DNA of 64,000 nucleotides, taken from positions 28,544,501 through 28,608,500 of the forward strand of contig CM027377.1 of NCBI GenBank assembly GCA_015680905.1, in the 5' to 3' direction. The stretch comes from Coptis chinensis. Lineage: Eukaryota > Streptophyta > Magnoliopsida > Ranunculales > Ranunculaceae. Each line of letters begins with the position of its first letter. Position 1 is the stretch's first letter. Positions 10,212 to 22,250 of this stretch are shown here, one piece after another. The position numbers and the translations under genes were made by a program. The notes under the pieces were generated by a model. It did no database searches. It had not been told where the DNA came from and was given only the letters and a program-made list of their open reading frames with translations.

Positions 10212-13200
10212 TCAAACCATATATGTCATACCAACCTGCATGATGTTCATGTGAGGAACTGTCATATTTGCAGCCCCTGCTCTGCAGTTCCTCCTCAAGA
10301 ATGCATAAAAATAATTTATGACTAACTTCTTAATAAACCAAGAGTCCTTGCGGGCCCTCACATCCCCATGCGCGAGCAGATACGTGAATCCTGAATCCAT
10401 TGCTTCATGAAGAGCAGAAAGCTCGTATTCCAAGCTTGGGTCTTCATCAGATGACATGATACTAGATGGCAATAAGGACACTACTTCTGATGAAGTAGAA
10501 GTCCCTCCATTTCCCAATCCCTGGTGCTGCATTAATGGAACTTGAAGATCATCAACCCCAGAAACAGTGATCTCATTGTCCCTGGAACTCACGGAAACTG
10601 CGTCATCAAGTTCCATATCTGTGATGCTGTTCTCTAGTGCAAGATCTTGTGCTTCCCTTCTCAAGAACTTCTCAAGGCTCACAACCAAAAGCTGCTCAAA
10701 TGCTCGGTGGTTTTCCTTCCTTATATCTTTGTACCCGTACCTAGCAATACAACGGAACATATGATAGTCTTTTGGGCAAATCCGCCTGAACAGAAATCTT
10801 TCATCTTGAGGAACAACAGGAACTGGAACATATTTGATGCAGACAAATACAATGGTTGAATGAATTGCTGGAAGGCTCAGTAGGAAACGACCAAAGATTG
10901 AGGGAACCCCTTGGACCAACTCATTATATAGTAATCCAATCCCTGGTACTCTGACAGTTCCAAGAGTGGATCCAAGATCAAGCATAAAATCCATGGAGAT
11001 CTTTTCCCTAACTTCACTCTGGTACTTCAGTACACTTCCATAGTTCCAAATGTACATCACACAAAGGAAACAAGAAGCGAAAGCAAGAGGGAGCCACCCA
11101 CCCTCAAGGATTTTAGACAAGACGGCCGACAAGTACACGAGCTCTATTGCCCCAAATACCAAAGGGAAACACAGAGCAAGAAATAAATTTGTTTGCCATA
11201 TCAGAAGCATTACAAGTGTTACCAAGGCAGTGCTTACTATCATGACACCAACTTCTGCAATGCCTGCAAATATACTTGGGTTCACATAAGATGGTGTTAC
11301 AGAGCCAGTAATGGTGGTTTTTTTAACAGTTGAAGATAAGAAGAATGATTCACTGTCATTAACCTATCTAGAAAGAGAAGACCTACCATATGCATTGGCT
11401 ATGTCAGTGGTGCTCCTGAAAGATGCAACAACTACAATACACATGACCATCAGGAACCAATTGATGACAGGGATGTAGATCTGACCCATGAGTTTCCTCG
11501 ACGTGTGAATTACCTTTAACCTTGGGAAACACCCTAGTGCCATGGACTGCTTGATGCAAGAAAATGTCGCAGATATCATGGCTTGACTAGCAATCACTGC
11601 AGCAAGTGTGGCTATCACAAAGACAGGCCAGAACAGACTATCTGTTTGCACACAATAGCTCAAATTAAATTGTTGACATACATAGTTACGAGATCACTCA
11701 TCAGCTAAACTACTAAAAATGACAGAACTTTATAGTAGAAACTAACTTGGCACGGAATCGTAGAATATTCTCTCTGTCGAAGATGGGTGTTTCATCAGAT
11801 ATGCAGCTTGACCCATGTATGCCAAGAGAAGGCATGGGAACACCACACATGTGAACGCAATCTGTGGAGTTCATATAGAATCAAAATAAGATTTCAGAGC
11901 TGTTTAGGCTTTTTGGACCAATGAAGAAGATTATGTCGAAACACTCTAATATAAATCATGAAAAGGATAACCTGTATAGATAGCACAGAGAAATGGCCTA
12001 AATCAGCAAACATAGCTTCAGCTCCTGCAATCACACATAAGGGGCGAGATATCAAGATTTTAATTCGCTAGTATTTATGTTACAAGAGATTATGTTAGAG
12101 TTCTAAGGGACATCTCCCAAGGGGATTTCGGATCTTTTAGGAATTTTCTATTATGTAAACCCTGGTATTCTCTTATATATTGGAGTGATACAAGGCCGAA
12201 ACTAACCAAGGCCGTATCCTCTCTTTTTCTCTTTTTTCTCCAGACTTTCTTCTTCAGTAGCAACAATATATTTTTACTATCTATAAGACTATAACGCTCA
12301 TTTGTGTTTATCTTTCCTAGTCTTGTAACCAAACATTCATCTCCAAATAGAAATGGAACTTAGGTTTCAAAAAAATACAAACCTATAAACAAAAGTACTT
12401 TGAGAATAAAACCAGAATGACTACTAGCACAACTAAATTTGAGAAAAAAAGGGCTTCTCAGAAAATATATGATGTAGTATTAGCAGTTTCGGAATAAAGA
12501 AGGCCACTTACCTGTAATGCACAAAACACAACCACCAAGAGCTGACCAGGCATTTTTAGCGTTCCTCTTGAAGAAAAAATAGATGTAAGCTGGATTAAAT
12601 GCCCTTAAAACTGTAATGTCATGCATTACTATGTTGTATATTCCGATCGTTGCCAGACAAAAGAACCAAAGAGCAAGTGCAGGAGCAAATGACAAGCCCA
12701 CTTTGCTCGTCCCAAACCTCTGTATGCTAAACAATCCTATGAGGATTACAATCGAAACAATTACCACAGCATCTGCAAGAAACTAAGTTCGAATCAGAAA
12801 TAATTGCACAATTCACCACCAAGAATGGTGGCTTCCACATTTATCACGGTTGGTTTGTGGGACTTTCTCTTTACTTCCCCTTGGATATATCAGACAAGTG
12901 AATTAAGTGATACACTCGGTAGTTTTGAAAATGGTCTATGTGCTGGTTCATAGAGATAAAACCGAAAGATTAGCTAGTAGGGAAAAATTAATCAACTCAC
13001 TTGAATCAAATCCATGAATTTTACCCTGCAAACCACTCACAGCAGACATCACTGCAAAAAAACAAGGTCCAAACAGAACATTTCAATATAACTCCAAGAA
13101 TATTCATTTTAAATGTTAAACTTCTATCTTAGCAAGAAACTTTTTCTCCATAGGATGAGGAAAATCGTCCATGAAACAATTTTGCATCCACTCCCACTTA

Positions 13201-14934
13201 AAGATCCGACATGGTGAAATCACTGAGCAATATCATAATCTAATACAGCAAGTGGACCGAGGACTGAAAATCATATTACTACCCATTTGGTCAGCATATC
13301 AAAAAAATTTGGGCTCGCACAGCCAGTCTCGTTATTCTATGACACCATCAATATACGCTGTGCGTGGACTAACAAACATGAGTATTGAGGAAGAGAAAAC
13401 TAACCTGACATTGCTGGGGTTAGTATACCATCTCCTATAATCATGGAAGTTCCCATAAGAACCAAAAGCAATAAAAGAGTTTTCAAGTACGATCTTCTTT
13501 CCAATGTCTCTTTAATGCTAAGTGCCCTTTCCAACTCTGGGGTAGGCAATTTCAGCTTAAAACTGGAAATATATTCATCAGCCTGCTGCCGGTTTGGAAG
13601 CAGATTAACTTTAGCGTACCGGCAAATCAATGAATAAAGAGCAAATGTGCCTCCTGCAGTTGCAATTATACTTCTGTCAAGAAACACATTCACCATGCTG
13701 TAGGCATCTGAGATATGTAACATGGTTTACTACTGCAAGAACTGTTCAGAGGAGTCATTTGGATTACAAGTTTACAACGCATACCTTCACCATTATCATT
13801 GGCTTTGAGCACTATAAAAACGTACTTTGCAAATGGGATGAGAGCAATCGTGTACATGACTAGTGATAAAGCTCCCAAGACATCAACTTCTGATTTTATC
13901 TGCACCTTGCTGAAGACATCAGTAAAGACATACAAGGGGCTCGTCCCCAGGTCACCATAGACCACACCAAGTGTTTGGAATGCCATTGCAAGTGTACGCC
14001 AAATTGGAACATCCTGGACCATAGAATGTCATCACTAAGAAAATAGCTAGTCTTCTTAGCAATCTTTAATGACACGATCCTTTATAAGAACTACTAATAA
14101 CTAAGAACCAAAGGGAATAAAATAGTTTTTACATTTCACATACAGTAACTCACTTATTGTTTGATACCAATTGCTTTTTAGTTTTCACTGCAGTCTGCAT
14201 TCTCAGCATCCTAAGAAATTGTATATATGTACTTTGAGACAGAAACATGTTTGATGTGGTCTTGTTGAACAAGAACATTCAACATTTCAGACAGATGTGG
14301 GAATATGAAACAGAGGCGCAGACCAACACCATGACATGCCTGGATGCGAGTTTATATTACCAAAGGAGACAAGAGAAAGAGGATTACATCAATATGACGT
14401 CGAAGGACTTGAAAAACAGTGTGAAATGGTTGATCAGTCTTAATTCAATATTCACATCCATTTCCTTTTCACAGTTTTGATTAGGTATAGGTTTTGAATA
14501 AACAATAACTGCATTACTACAATTGAGCCAATCAAAAGTACACTCTTTCTAGCAATAAACTAGATGGGATGGATAAAAGGGTACCGATTAATACTACAAA
14601 TTGAGATTAAAGCACAAAAGTAAAATAGAACTCAAACTAATACTCATTTCCCATACAACAAAATTTAACAACATGAAATGAGAAAAGAGCTACTACATAC
14701 CTTGGAGTGATGATGAGCATCATAGATTCCCATAGCTTCAACATCAAAAGAATCAACTCTCTTTGGTTTCTTAACAAGCCTTCTTCTAAGAGAAGAAGAC
14801 TCATGTCTTCCTTGATAGTCTTCACCATCATTCAACGACCACGGTGGAGATTCTGAATCCACTTCACTTCCATCTACCCATCTTGACTCAGAACGAATCA
14901 GTCTCACACTCTCTTCATCCCCACCTTCCTCCAT
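10212..14934 (-). CDS. KUP7: KUP/HAK/KT potassium transporter, KUP7 type
   Basis: A multi-pass potassium transporter, expected in the plasma membrane or an endomembrane. Nine exons in minus-strand order: 14934-14701, 14013-13785, 13653-13405, 13051-13001, 12772-12512, 12024-11972, 11861-11747, 11641-11387, 11263-10212. They sum to 2499 bp, or 832 codons plus stop, with every junction in phase and every intron GT-AG. Family marks are [12 protein letters not shown] (residues 95-106), GGTFALYSL (155-163), GDGILTP (228-234), about 12 hydrophobic segments, and a long cytosolic tail ending GMTYMV. The N-terminus ([19 protein letters not shown], then [14 protein letters not shown]) matches Arabidopsis KUP7 (858 aa) closely, so the ortholog call is good. 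KUP7 in Arabidopsis acts in root potassium uptake and xylem loading; the same role here is inferred. No damage was seen. Confidence 0.95.
12084..12330. other. Possible LTR-like fragment in KUP7 intron 5
   Basis: The intron between exons 5 and 6 holds a block starting TGTTAGAGTTCTAAGGGACA, with a TATATAT core and a CT-rich stretch, resembling a small solo LTR of the copia type. No matching end or target duplication was fixed. It may simply be intron sequence. Confidence 0.22.
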
Positions 14935-15217
14935 ATTCCTTCTTCTTCCTCCTCCTCTTTAACTGTTTCAGTAACCACAGATCTTTTAACAACCACTCAA
15001 AACTCAACTACATAAAACACACCACAGTGATACAGAACTCTTTTTTATCCTACCTTGTTCTATGTTCAAGTAACCAGGGACCAAAGAAGCTAGTTTTTTC
15101 TCTGTTTTTAGCTCAAAACTTCAATTTAATCAATAACCACTCTCAGAAACTCAGAAACTCATCATGTCAATGAAGAAACAGCAGAAACCAATCATTTGCA
15201 TTGAGTTTTCTTCTCTG

Positions 15218-15223
15218 TTTATA
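15218..15223 (-). promoter_or_regulatory. Candidate TATA box for KUP7
   Basis: TATAAA on the minus strand, about 285 bp upstream of the KUP7 start codon, followed by a CT-rich leader-like stretch (14935-14970 region on the minus strand). The position fits a core promoter with a 5' UTR of about 250 bp, but the motif alone is common in AT-rich DNA. Confidence 0.3.
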
Positions 15224-16077
15224 GTAACAATGAATCAGACAAAAAAAAAAAAAAAAAAAAACTATCAAAGTAGCCTCTTTTTTTTTTTTTCAAAAGCCAA
15301 TGAACATGGAACACCCCAGTTGTGAAAATATGTTTTGAGTGAATTAATTCAGAGTTTTCAGGCTTAATCTGGTTTCCACCATGGTAGGAGGAAATGTTGA
15401 GCTTTATTATTGTTGAAGGAGAAACACTGATACATATTACTTGATTTTACTAAACTACCCTTAGATTATGTGAAATATTTTCATTAAAATTTTTTTCAAT
15501 AAATTTTTTTATTCAAAAGGTTATTTATTTTCCTGGTAATGCCTACTTAAGTAGTTAAGTTATTGAAGACTAGGGTATGCCCGTGCCGTACGGCACTGAT
15601 AGAGTCGCCTGCAACGCTAACTCTATAGAAGCAGTCTGAACTTGAACACACACACACATAACACTAAACACACATATCGTTCAATAGAAATCCTTATACG
15701 AACTATATTATCTAAAAGTATAAATTTTCCTACTGAAAGTAGTGAACTACAATTAACTTGAAAAAACACTATATGGATCACTATCCACCTAAGCAGGCAA
15801 CAACAAAGTAGGTAACCAAACAGTTTCAATAATAGTACATTTTGTTTCAAGAACACAAACGGTTGTACATAAATGAGGGTAACAAAATATTTGAAATGAA
15901 CTCGGGTTTATCATCCGAGTCCCGATACATTGTAATAAGTATGGCGGAAAGTTCTCTCAGTAGTTAGAGCGTAATCAAACAATGTTAACCTAGAAAGTAA
16001 CCGAAATGGTTGTAATTCTACTTATGCTTCAATTTATTTATGCTACTTTTCCTTTTTATCGGTTGTACCCAAAGATG

Positions 16078-16800
16078 TCAAGAATCTATATTTCGGTCTT
16101 TTGGCCACCCAAACTCTTCCAAAAATGCTAAAACTACTCCGTTTGTCCATCCAAAGCCACCAAGCATATAGGTACACCGTAAACACATAAGAATTGAGAT
16201 CACCCCATCATTTCATTTTTGCTCTTGATTCAAGGGAAATTATCTATTGCGAAAACAGGGATTAACGGTTATTTTGTTTTATGATATAATTAATCACAAT
16301 TTCAAATATTTGCAAATAGACTATGTAACTTACTTGAGGGATGTATTCACCACCCCTCCAACCCACCACGATTCCACGATTCCACATCGTATTTTTCATG
16401 CATTGTGCAATTTTTCTAAAAATTTTGCATAGTTTGTTTTAGCCATTTCACAAAGAATATCCTCTCGCCATGGATCTTGGTTTGCACTGGCAAGACCTTC
16501 AACAATCATGTGTTGTAGTGGAGCCCAACCATTTGAAAAGTCCTTATTCAGTTCCATTTTCTCGTGTCGGGATATGAACCAAAGGAAAACGGATAAAAAT
16601 ATGAGTTATCATGAACCTAAATAACTTCCTCGATCTTTGTAAAACTTGAAAAATAATGGAAAAGTTACTAACCATTGTGTCCCGTGAATTTGATAAAGAA
16701 GTTGCAATTCCAAAAGACAAAGTAGACCTAATCTTTGAAGACTTTCCATAACTCGCTTCACAAGAATATTGTCTCAGAAATATCCAATTCACGAAGTTAT
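16078..16800 (-). pseudogene. Trehalase (alpha,alpha-trehalase) 3' gene fragment
   Basis: Exon pieces read on the minus strand. Near 16700-16790 there is a piece containing GIATSLSNS. 16334-about 16548 encodes NGWAPLQHMIVEGL, then MHEKYDVE, then GGEYIPQ, with frame changes between them. About 16155-16078 encodes GFGWTNGVVLAFLEEFGWPK and DRNIDS, then stop. These are the C-terminal signature segments of GH37 trehalase, which splits trehalose to glucose. The QWDxPxxWxP signature is only half kept (NGWAP). Introns are present and several frame breaks occur, so it is a captured, dead fragment lacking the N-terminal half. Confidence 0.85.
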
Positions 16801-19540
16801 CACAAGAAAATATACTTCTCGAAGTATGATAATGATATAAAATTTGACTTATCAAAATTAAGTTATAATTAAAGTAACATCTGACATTCCTTAAAATTGA
16901 GGCAATGACAAGGACACAAAGAACACATGGAAAATATGGAGAAATGAATCTATGGAAGTAGCAAAGTTCTTAAAAATGTATGTAGTAAGCTACTTACGGG
17001 AGCAACTACAAATGCACCAATCTTCTTGTAAGACACCATGTCTTTTGAAACCTCGTTAATAGGAGCTTTAGATTTACGGCATTTATGGAGAATCATAAAT
17101 ATCAATTTAGTAATATGCAGCGATAATTATAGGCTAAGACATCAACTTCATGATGCACAACCAACGCGGACAAATTAGGCATTGTGCTAAACCAGGTTTG
17201 TGGAAAGAATACAACTTTTACTCTTTTTCTCCATCCACAAAATATGAGATCATTTGAGCTATGAGTTTATATCCTTGTGGTGTTCACGGCTCAACCAAAA
17301 CCTACAACAGATTTGGCCTATTATATTAGTTAATTACCGTAAGTGCACTACATAAAATTCACTGAAAATAGTGAATCCTTTAAGGTGGGGATCAATCCCA
17401 AGACCTTGGGCCCAACCTCCAACCTCCCAAGGCTTGACCAAGAAGGCAACTTCAATGAATCATGTCAATAATTGACATCCGCACCTAAAATTTTCCACAA
17501 TAGATGCAAGAGAGTCGGGTTCGAACTAATAAAGTAAATATCATACCCCGAGCAAAGCCTCGCAATCTTTTCAAGCAAAGTAAAAGATAGGATTTGTGTG
17601 TGCATGATTTTGACATAGTAAAATTCGTTTGACCTCACCTTGTTGAAAAAAAAATATCAATACAAATATTTATAGACATCTAGAACTTCCAGAGTCGCAT
17701 CTTGAACAAACCAACAAAGACATAATTGTGTTCGAAAGTTCCGTGTGTGTTTTTGAGGAGATCCCCTCAAGCACAATGATCGAACTTTTATCAAGACTTG
17801 CAAATTAACTCAAATGAACACTACAAAACCATATACACAAGGGAAAAATCACTTCCCTCACATTTTGACCTAGGATTACGCCTTTATGTTAACATAATTA
17901 TCCATATACTTCATATTGTGCCATTTTGTTAACAAGAAAGATTTATGAAGCTACTTAGCTATATATATGTTGCATCTTTTCTTGCTGTCCCTTAAATCTA
18001 CAAATTTAGTTACTTAAAGCTCCAAAAATATTGGAATCTCCACAAACATTAGACTCTACAAAAGCATTTACACTTCAAACTTTCTCAAATTTTCTACCAC
18101 CTTTGAAAAGGATTGGAGCCAAGCCGATTTATAGTTCCATTGAATGGTGGAATGGGGTTTAGCAAAAGGATAGCTGAAATTGCACAAAGATTCAAACCGG
18201 AAGCAAAGAATAGCGATGGCTCTAATAATGCCTATGGTCGCAAGGAGGATAAACAGAGGTGGAATATGTTCAAGACCAACAACCCCATCATTACTATATG
18301 TAAAGATTGAGATAAGTAAAATCTCAACAGATTAAGCTTAATCAAACTACAAATAAGAATTTGGAAGGTATCAGTACACGTGTGCTTCATGGCCAGGTTC
18401 CGGGGGAGAGCCTAGAGCCTTCTTATCACCAAGCACACACCCCTTTCTATCACAACTAAATTTTATCTTTTCCTTTGTATAAGCCAACTAATCGCGCAAA
18501 AAAATATATATATAGAGAAACATTTTGATGCATATGACAAATAAAATTAAGTAGGTAATTATGCATTTCAAAGACATTAGAGATTGAGAGATTGAATCTA
18601 TTAGTCAAACAAAACTACATATTACATATGAGATTACCACTCTAGAAATTTTGAATAAGGCTCAAATCAATGTTACCAATCACAACCGATCCAAAGGAGT
18701 TAGATTCACATAGATCACATGGAAAGTAGCTATATCATTTATCTAGACACAAACCCGTTTTAGCATCAAAGTTGCCGACTTGCATTAGCAAACAACGTTG
18801 AGAAGTAGCTAACATCACCCCGAACTCCAGGAATGTTAGGGCGAATGATGGAAGAAACGATGATGGCATCTTAGAAATGATGTTGGAAGGAAACAATTCT
18901 TTATGTTTTTTTATTGTAAAATGAGAAAAGAAGATATGGTAGATTAACTTAGAAATGTACTAAACACCAGATGAATTTGAAATATTTTCATTAAAAACTT
19001 TTCAATAAAAGATAGTAAAATCATTTTTATGGAGGCCCCCAATGCCTACCAAGTAGTTAAGTTTATTAGATAGATTTGCTTTTATTTTGATTGTGATTTT
19101 TGGATATATTATAGGCATATACATCCTATCATCCTTCCTTGTAAGACCACGACATGGCATTTGAATATTTGATCCAAATTCTATAATATTTTCATAAAAG
19201 AAATTAATAATCAAATCAGACCTAATGATCTTATGGGGTAGTTTTCATCCATGGTCGCCAATTTGTTTTACTCGAAGTTTTAGATAATGAATAAAAATTA
19301 TAATAAAAAAATCCACCAAATTAATTTTATGGTCAATTGTTTAAAATATACTAGATTGATGTGGGTTTTGCTTAAAATATAGAAGAGTAATATTGTTAAT
19401 ATACTAAAAAAATATGGAAAGATACAAAAACAAAACTATATAAAATAAAAAAATGACTAAAGATTTAGAAATACAAAAAAATATAATTTATCACTATTGT
19501 GGACTGTAAGGGTCACGGATTTTAAAATAGTTTAGATAGA
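16801..19540. other. Interior of minus-strand Helitron, nothing recognised
   Basis: No clear gene. A minus-strand stretch at about 17020-17100 reads LHKCRKSK, then SYKKIGAFVVAPV, and could be another captured exon, but no family was recognised. A short plus-strand frame at 18113-18310 has no recognised similarity. A segment at about 18978-19060 resembles 15470-15560. Confidence 0.4.
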
Positions 19541-20388
19541 TAATATATATATGAACATATGAAAGTATCACCACGTGATAATTATCGGTTTATTTTCAAT
19601 AATACTATCATCATATCTTATCAATTTTTGTTTCTTTATTCTCTCTGCGAAAACTAGTTGCAAAAGGGTCCTTTATTGAGTTGCATGCATCATGCAAGGC
19701 CCAATGGAAAGTGTGCGTGGAAAATGAACAAAGGTTGTGATTGGAGCTCCTTTTTCATAGTCCCAAGTGCCAACAACTACCTTAAATTAGGATATAGCCA
19801 CACAACTTTCTAAACATAAATTCCAAGGATATTCCGGACATTTTGTCGAAGAGAATTCAGAAATGTGGACTTCTGCATGTGTTGTTGGGTGACTACATAT
19901 AAAACACCTTATTATTCATTAAACATTCAATTATTTGAGGCTGTTTTGTACAAATTTGATTTCATTAGTACTTGAGGGACCACTCCATCACATGAACTTT
20001 TCTGACAAAATCCAATCTCAAACATTTTTTACTACTCTTTCAATTATTGACTTCTATGTCCCACTAGTGGCCCACTATTTTATAGATATATCAAATTATA
20101 GACAACTTTTTTATGCAAAGTATGCAGTAGAGTATGCAGTAGGGCGTGAGCGGAGAGGGAGGAGTGGAGAGATTGAGAGGGAATAAAAAAAAAAAAAATG
20201 GAATGGAGACAAACAGGCAGTCAGAAACCAACTAAATGACTTTTTGTCTATATACCCCTTCTGCCCAGACTTGATAATAAAATTTCGTCAACGATATCAA
20301 AGGCCCATTAGAAAGCCCACGGCTCATATTAACAACTTAAATAAAATTATAAGGGGCATCCCGAAACCCTCGAAGAAAATTAAAATCA
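19541..20388. other. Upstream region of the RSZ splicing-factor gene
   Basis: Intergenic sequence ending in the probable promoter and 5' UTR of the gene starting at 20389. A purine-rich stretch (GAGAGGGAGG type) lies at about 20145-20185. No other gene was seen. Confidence 0.4.
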
Positions 20389-22250
20389 ATGTCTCGTGTT
20401 TACGTTGGAAATTTGGATCCTCGAGTTTCAGAAAGAGAACTTGAAGATGAATTTCGAGCTTACGGTGTTTTGAGAAGGTATTTAGTATCTGAAATTTGTC
20501 GAAATTTTGATATTTGTTGTATTTTACAATTTTGAGAATAAACAATTGGCAGTGTCTGGGTTGCACGTAAGCCACCGGGTTATGCTTTTGTGGAGTTTGA
20601 TGATCGTAGAGATGCATTAGATGCAATTCGTGCATTGGATGGTAAGTAGTTGTTGACATTGGAGGGGAAGGGAAGCTATATTTTTTATCATTCATTTTAT
20701 TTGATGTTGTTTGCCTTATTATTATTACAGGGAAGAATGGATGGCGTGTTGAACTTTCTCATAATTCTAAGAGTGGTGGTGGAGGCCGCGGTGGACGTGG
20801 TGGAGGTGAGGACTTGAAGTGCTATGAATGTGGGGAACCTGGTCATTTTGCTCGTGAATGCCGCTTACGAGTTGGTCCAAGAGGTTTGGGAAGTGGACGT
20901 CGTAGAAGTCCCAGTCCTCGACGCTGTAGGAGTCCAAGTTATGGGCGCAGGTCTGTTTTTTAGTACTTCATATATCAATAAAGTGAAATTTTATAAAAAT
21001 GAATGAGTAATGAGGGACTCATCTTGATAATTTATGTTATGTATGGCTGATGACTAAAATGCCATCTAATAGTATCTTTGTCTTGATCCATGCCATGCAC
21101 TTTTAGATGTACACAACCCTTAGTATGACAAGTCATGCAACATTGCTTGCCTTCCCTTAAAAGTTTGAGACTTTTTTTCTATAATTATGTTGCATGAGTG
21201 TAATTCCCCTAATTAGCATGACAAGTCATGCATGATTGGCCACAATCCACCAAGGTCTTATGTTTTTTCCATGTCTATCGTTGTCCATTGAAGAAACAAT
21301 TATTTTGAGACTTTTCTGTGATATACAAATTTTGGCATCCTCTTGGAAGAATACAAGTTTTAATTTAGTTTTTATCGATAGGATTCTATGGATTGAGTGG
21401 CTATGGCCTGATTTTTAATTTTCCGTTACTTGTCTTGTGATGGAACTGTACTGGTGATATTTTCTTACTTTACTGAAGTCCATACTGCGTCTTTATCATG
21501 GAAATATTTGCTCGACATATTTCTGTTCATGTCTTTGCATCATGTCCCTGAGTGCTGAAATTTTACTTAATGCAGTATACTGATTTATGCTCATACACTG
21601 TTTATCAGGAGTTACAGCCCCATTGATCGGAGAAGGTCTCCTCGGCACCGCAGCATATCACCTCGTTGTGGACGCAGCTATAGCAGGTCGCCGCCCTATC
21701 GTCATGCTCGTCGTGATTCACCTTACGCAAATGGGTATGGGCATGGCTTGTCTTATGTTTAGTGAACTCGTTTTACATGCATGCTCATCTATTCATATTC
21801 TATTTTGCAAGTGTTGCATGAGGAGTGCATGTTAGAATCATTATTGAGCATTAGCTGTACTTGTTGAAGACTTTGTAAATTCTACATGTCACTGTTTCAC
21901 CCTCATAAACAGCTTGTTTTTCTTACATGGTGGCTTCAAACTGTCAATTAATTGCATATTTTGAGTTAGAGTGATGGACAATAGTTCTCGACAGACCACA
22001 TTCGTTGAACAGTTAGGAGGGACGTAATACTAATATAACGATGGGCTAAAACCTAAGTATTTTTTCTATTGCAAGTCAGGCTTCAGGGTTGATTGCACTA
22101 GAATACTACATGGTAAAGAAATAAAAAGTTACTAGCATTTTGTTTTTATTTTGTAACATTCTTATATCAAACTTGACTCTTCCTTACCTGGACATATATC
22201 CTGACTTTCTAATTCCTGTTGACAGAGGTCATTATCGGGGCCGGAGCTGA
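20389..22250 (+). CDS. RSZ21/RSZ22-type SR splicing factor
   Basis: A nuclear pre-mRNA splicing factor that binds RNA through an RRM and partners through an RS-rich tail. Five exons: 20389-20477, 20553-20641, 20731-20950, 21609-21734, 22226-22250. They total 549 bp (182 codons plus stop), all junctions in phase and GT-AG. Domains: RRM at residues 1-70, with RNP2 VYVGNL (4-9) and RNP1 [10 protein letters not shown] (36-45); a [11 protein letters not shown] hinge; one CCHC zinc knuckle with C90, C93, H98 and C103; then an arginine/serine-rich tail with RSPSPRR-type repeats. A single knuckle and this length separate it from the RS2Z group (two knuckles) and match RSZ21/RSZ22 (about 187-200 aa). 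The 658-bp intron 3 is the kind of long intron often alternatively spliced in SR genes, which would be an inference here. The gene looks intact. Confidence 0.94.

Larger units (their letters stand above)
15570..19540 (-). mobile_element. Helitron with trehalase fragment (minus strand)
   Basis: The 3' end is clear. Read on the minus strand, a 14-bp perfect palindrome GTGCCGTACGGCAC (15583-15596) is followed by GGGCATACCCTAG ending at 15570, then a host T. This is the hairpin plus CTRR terminus of plant Helitrons. The 5' end is tentative: on the minus strand TCTATCTAAACTATTTTAAA starts at 19540 and is preceded by A, fitting the A|TC rule. The element carries trehalase exons in its own orientation and lies 636 bp upstream of the KUP7 start codon, reading toward it. 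No Rep/helicase was recognised. If the 5' end is wrong, the right border could lie anywhere from about 17 to 20 kb. Confidence 0.6.

Noticed and set aside
15240-15290. Poly(A) and poly(T) runs upstream of KUP7 as a retroposon tail
   Set aside because: No target duplication or element body was found beside them; treated as simple sequence.
17020-17240. Minus-strand coding-like stretch in the second Helitron
   Set aside because: It could be another captured exon, but no family was recognised, so no gene is claimed.
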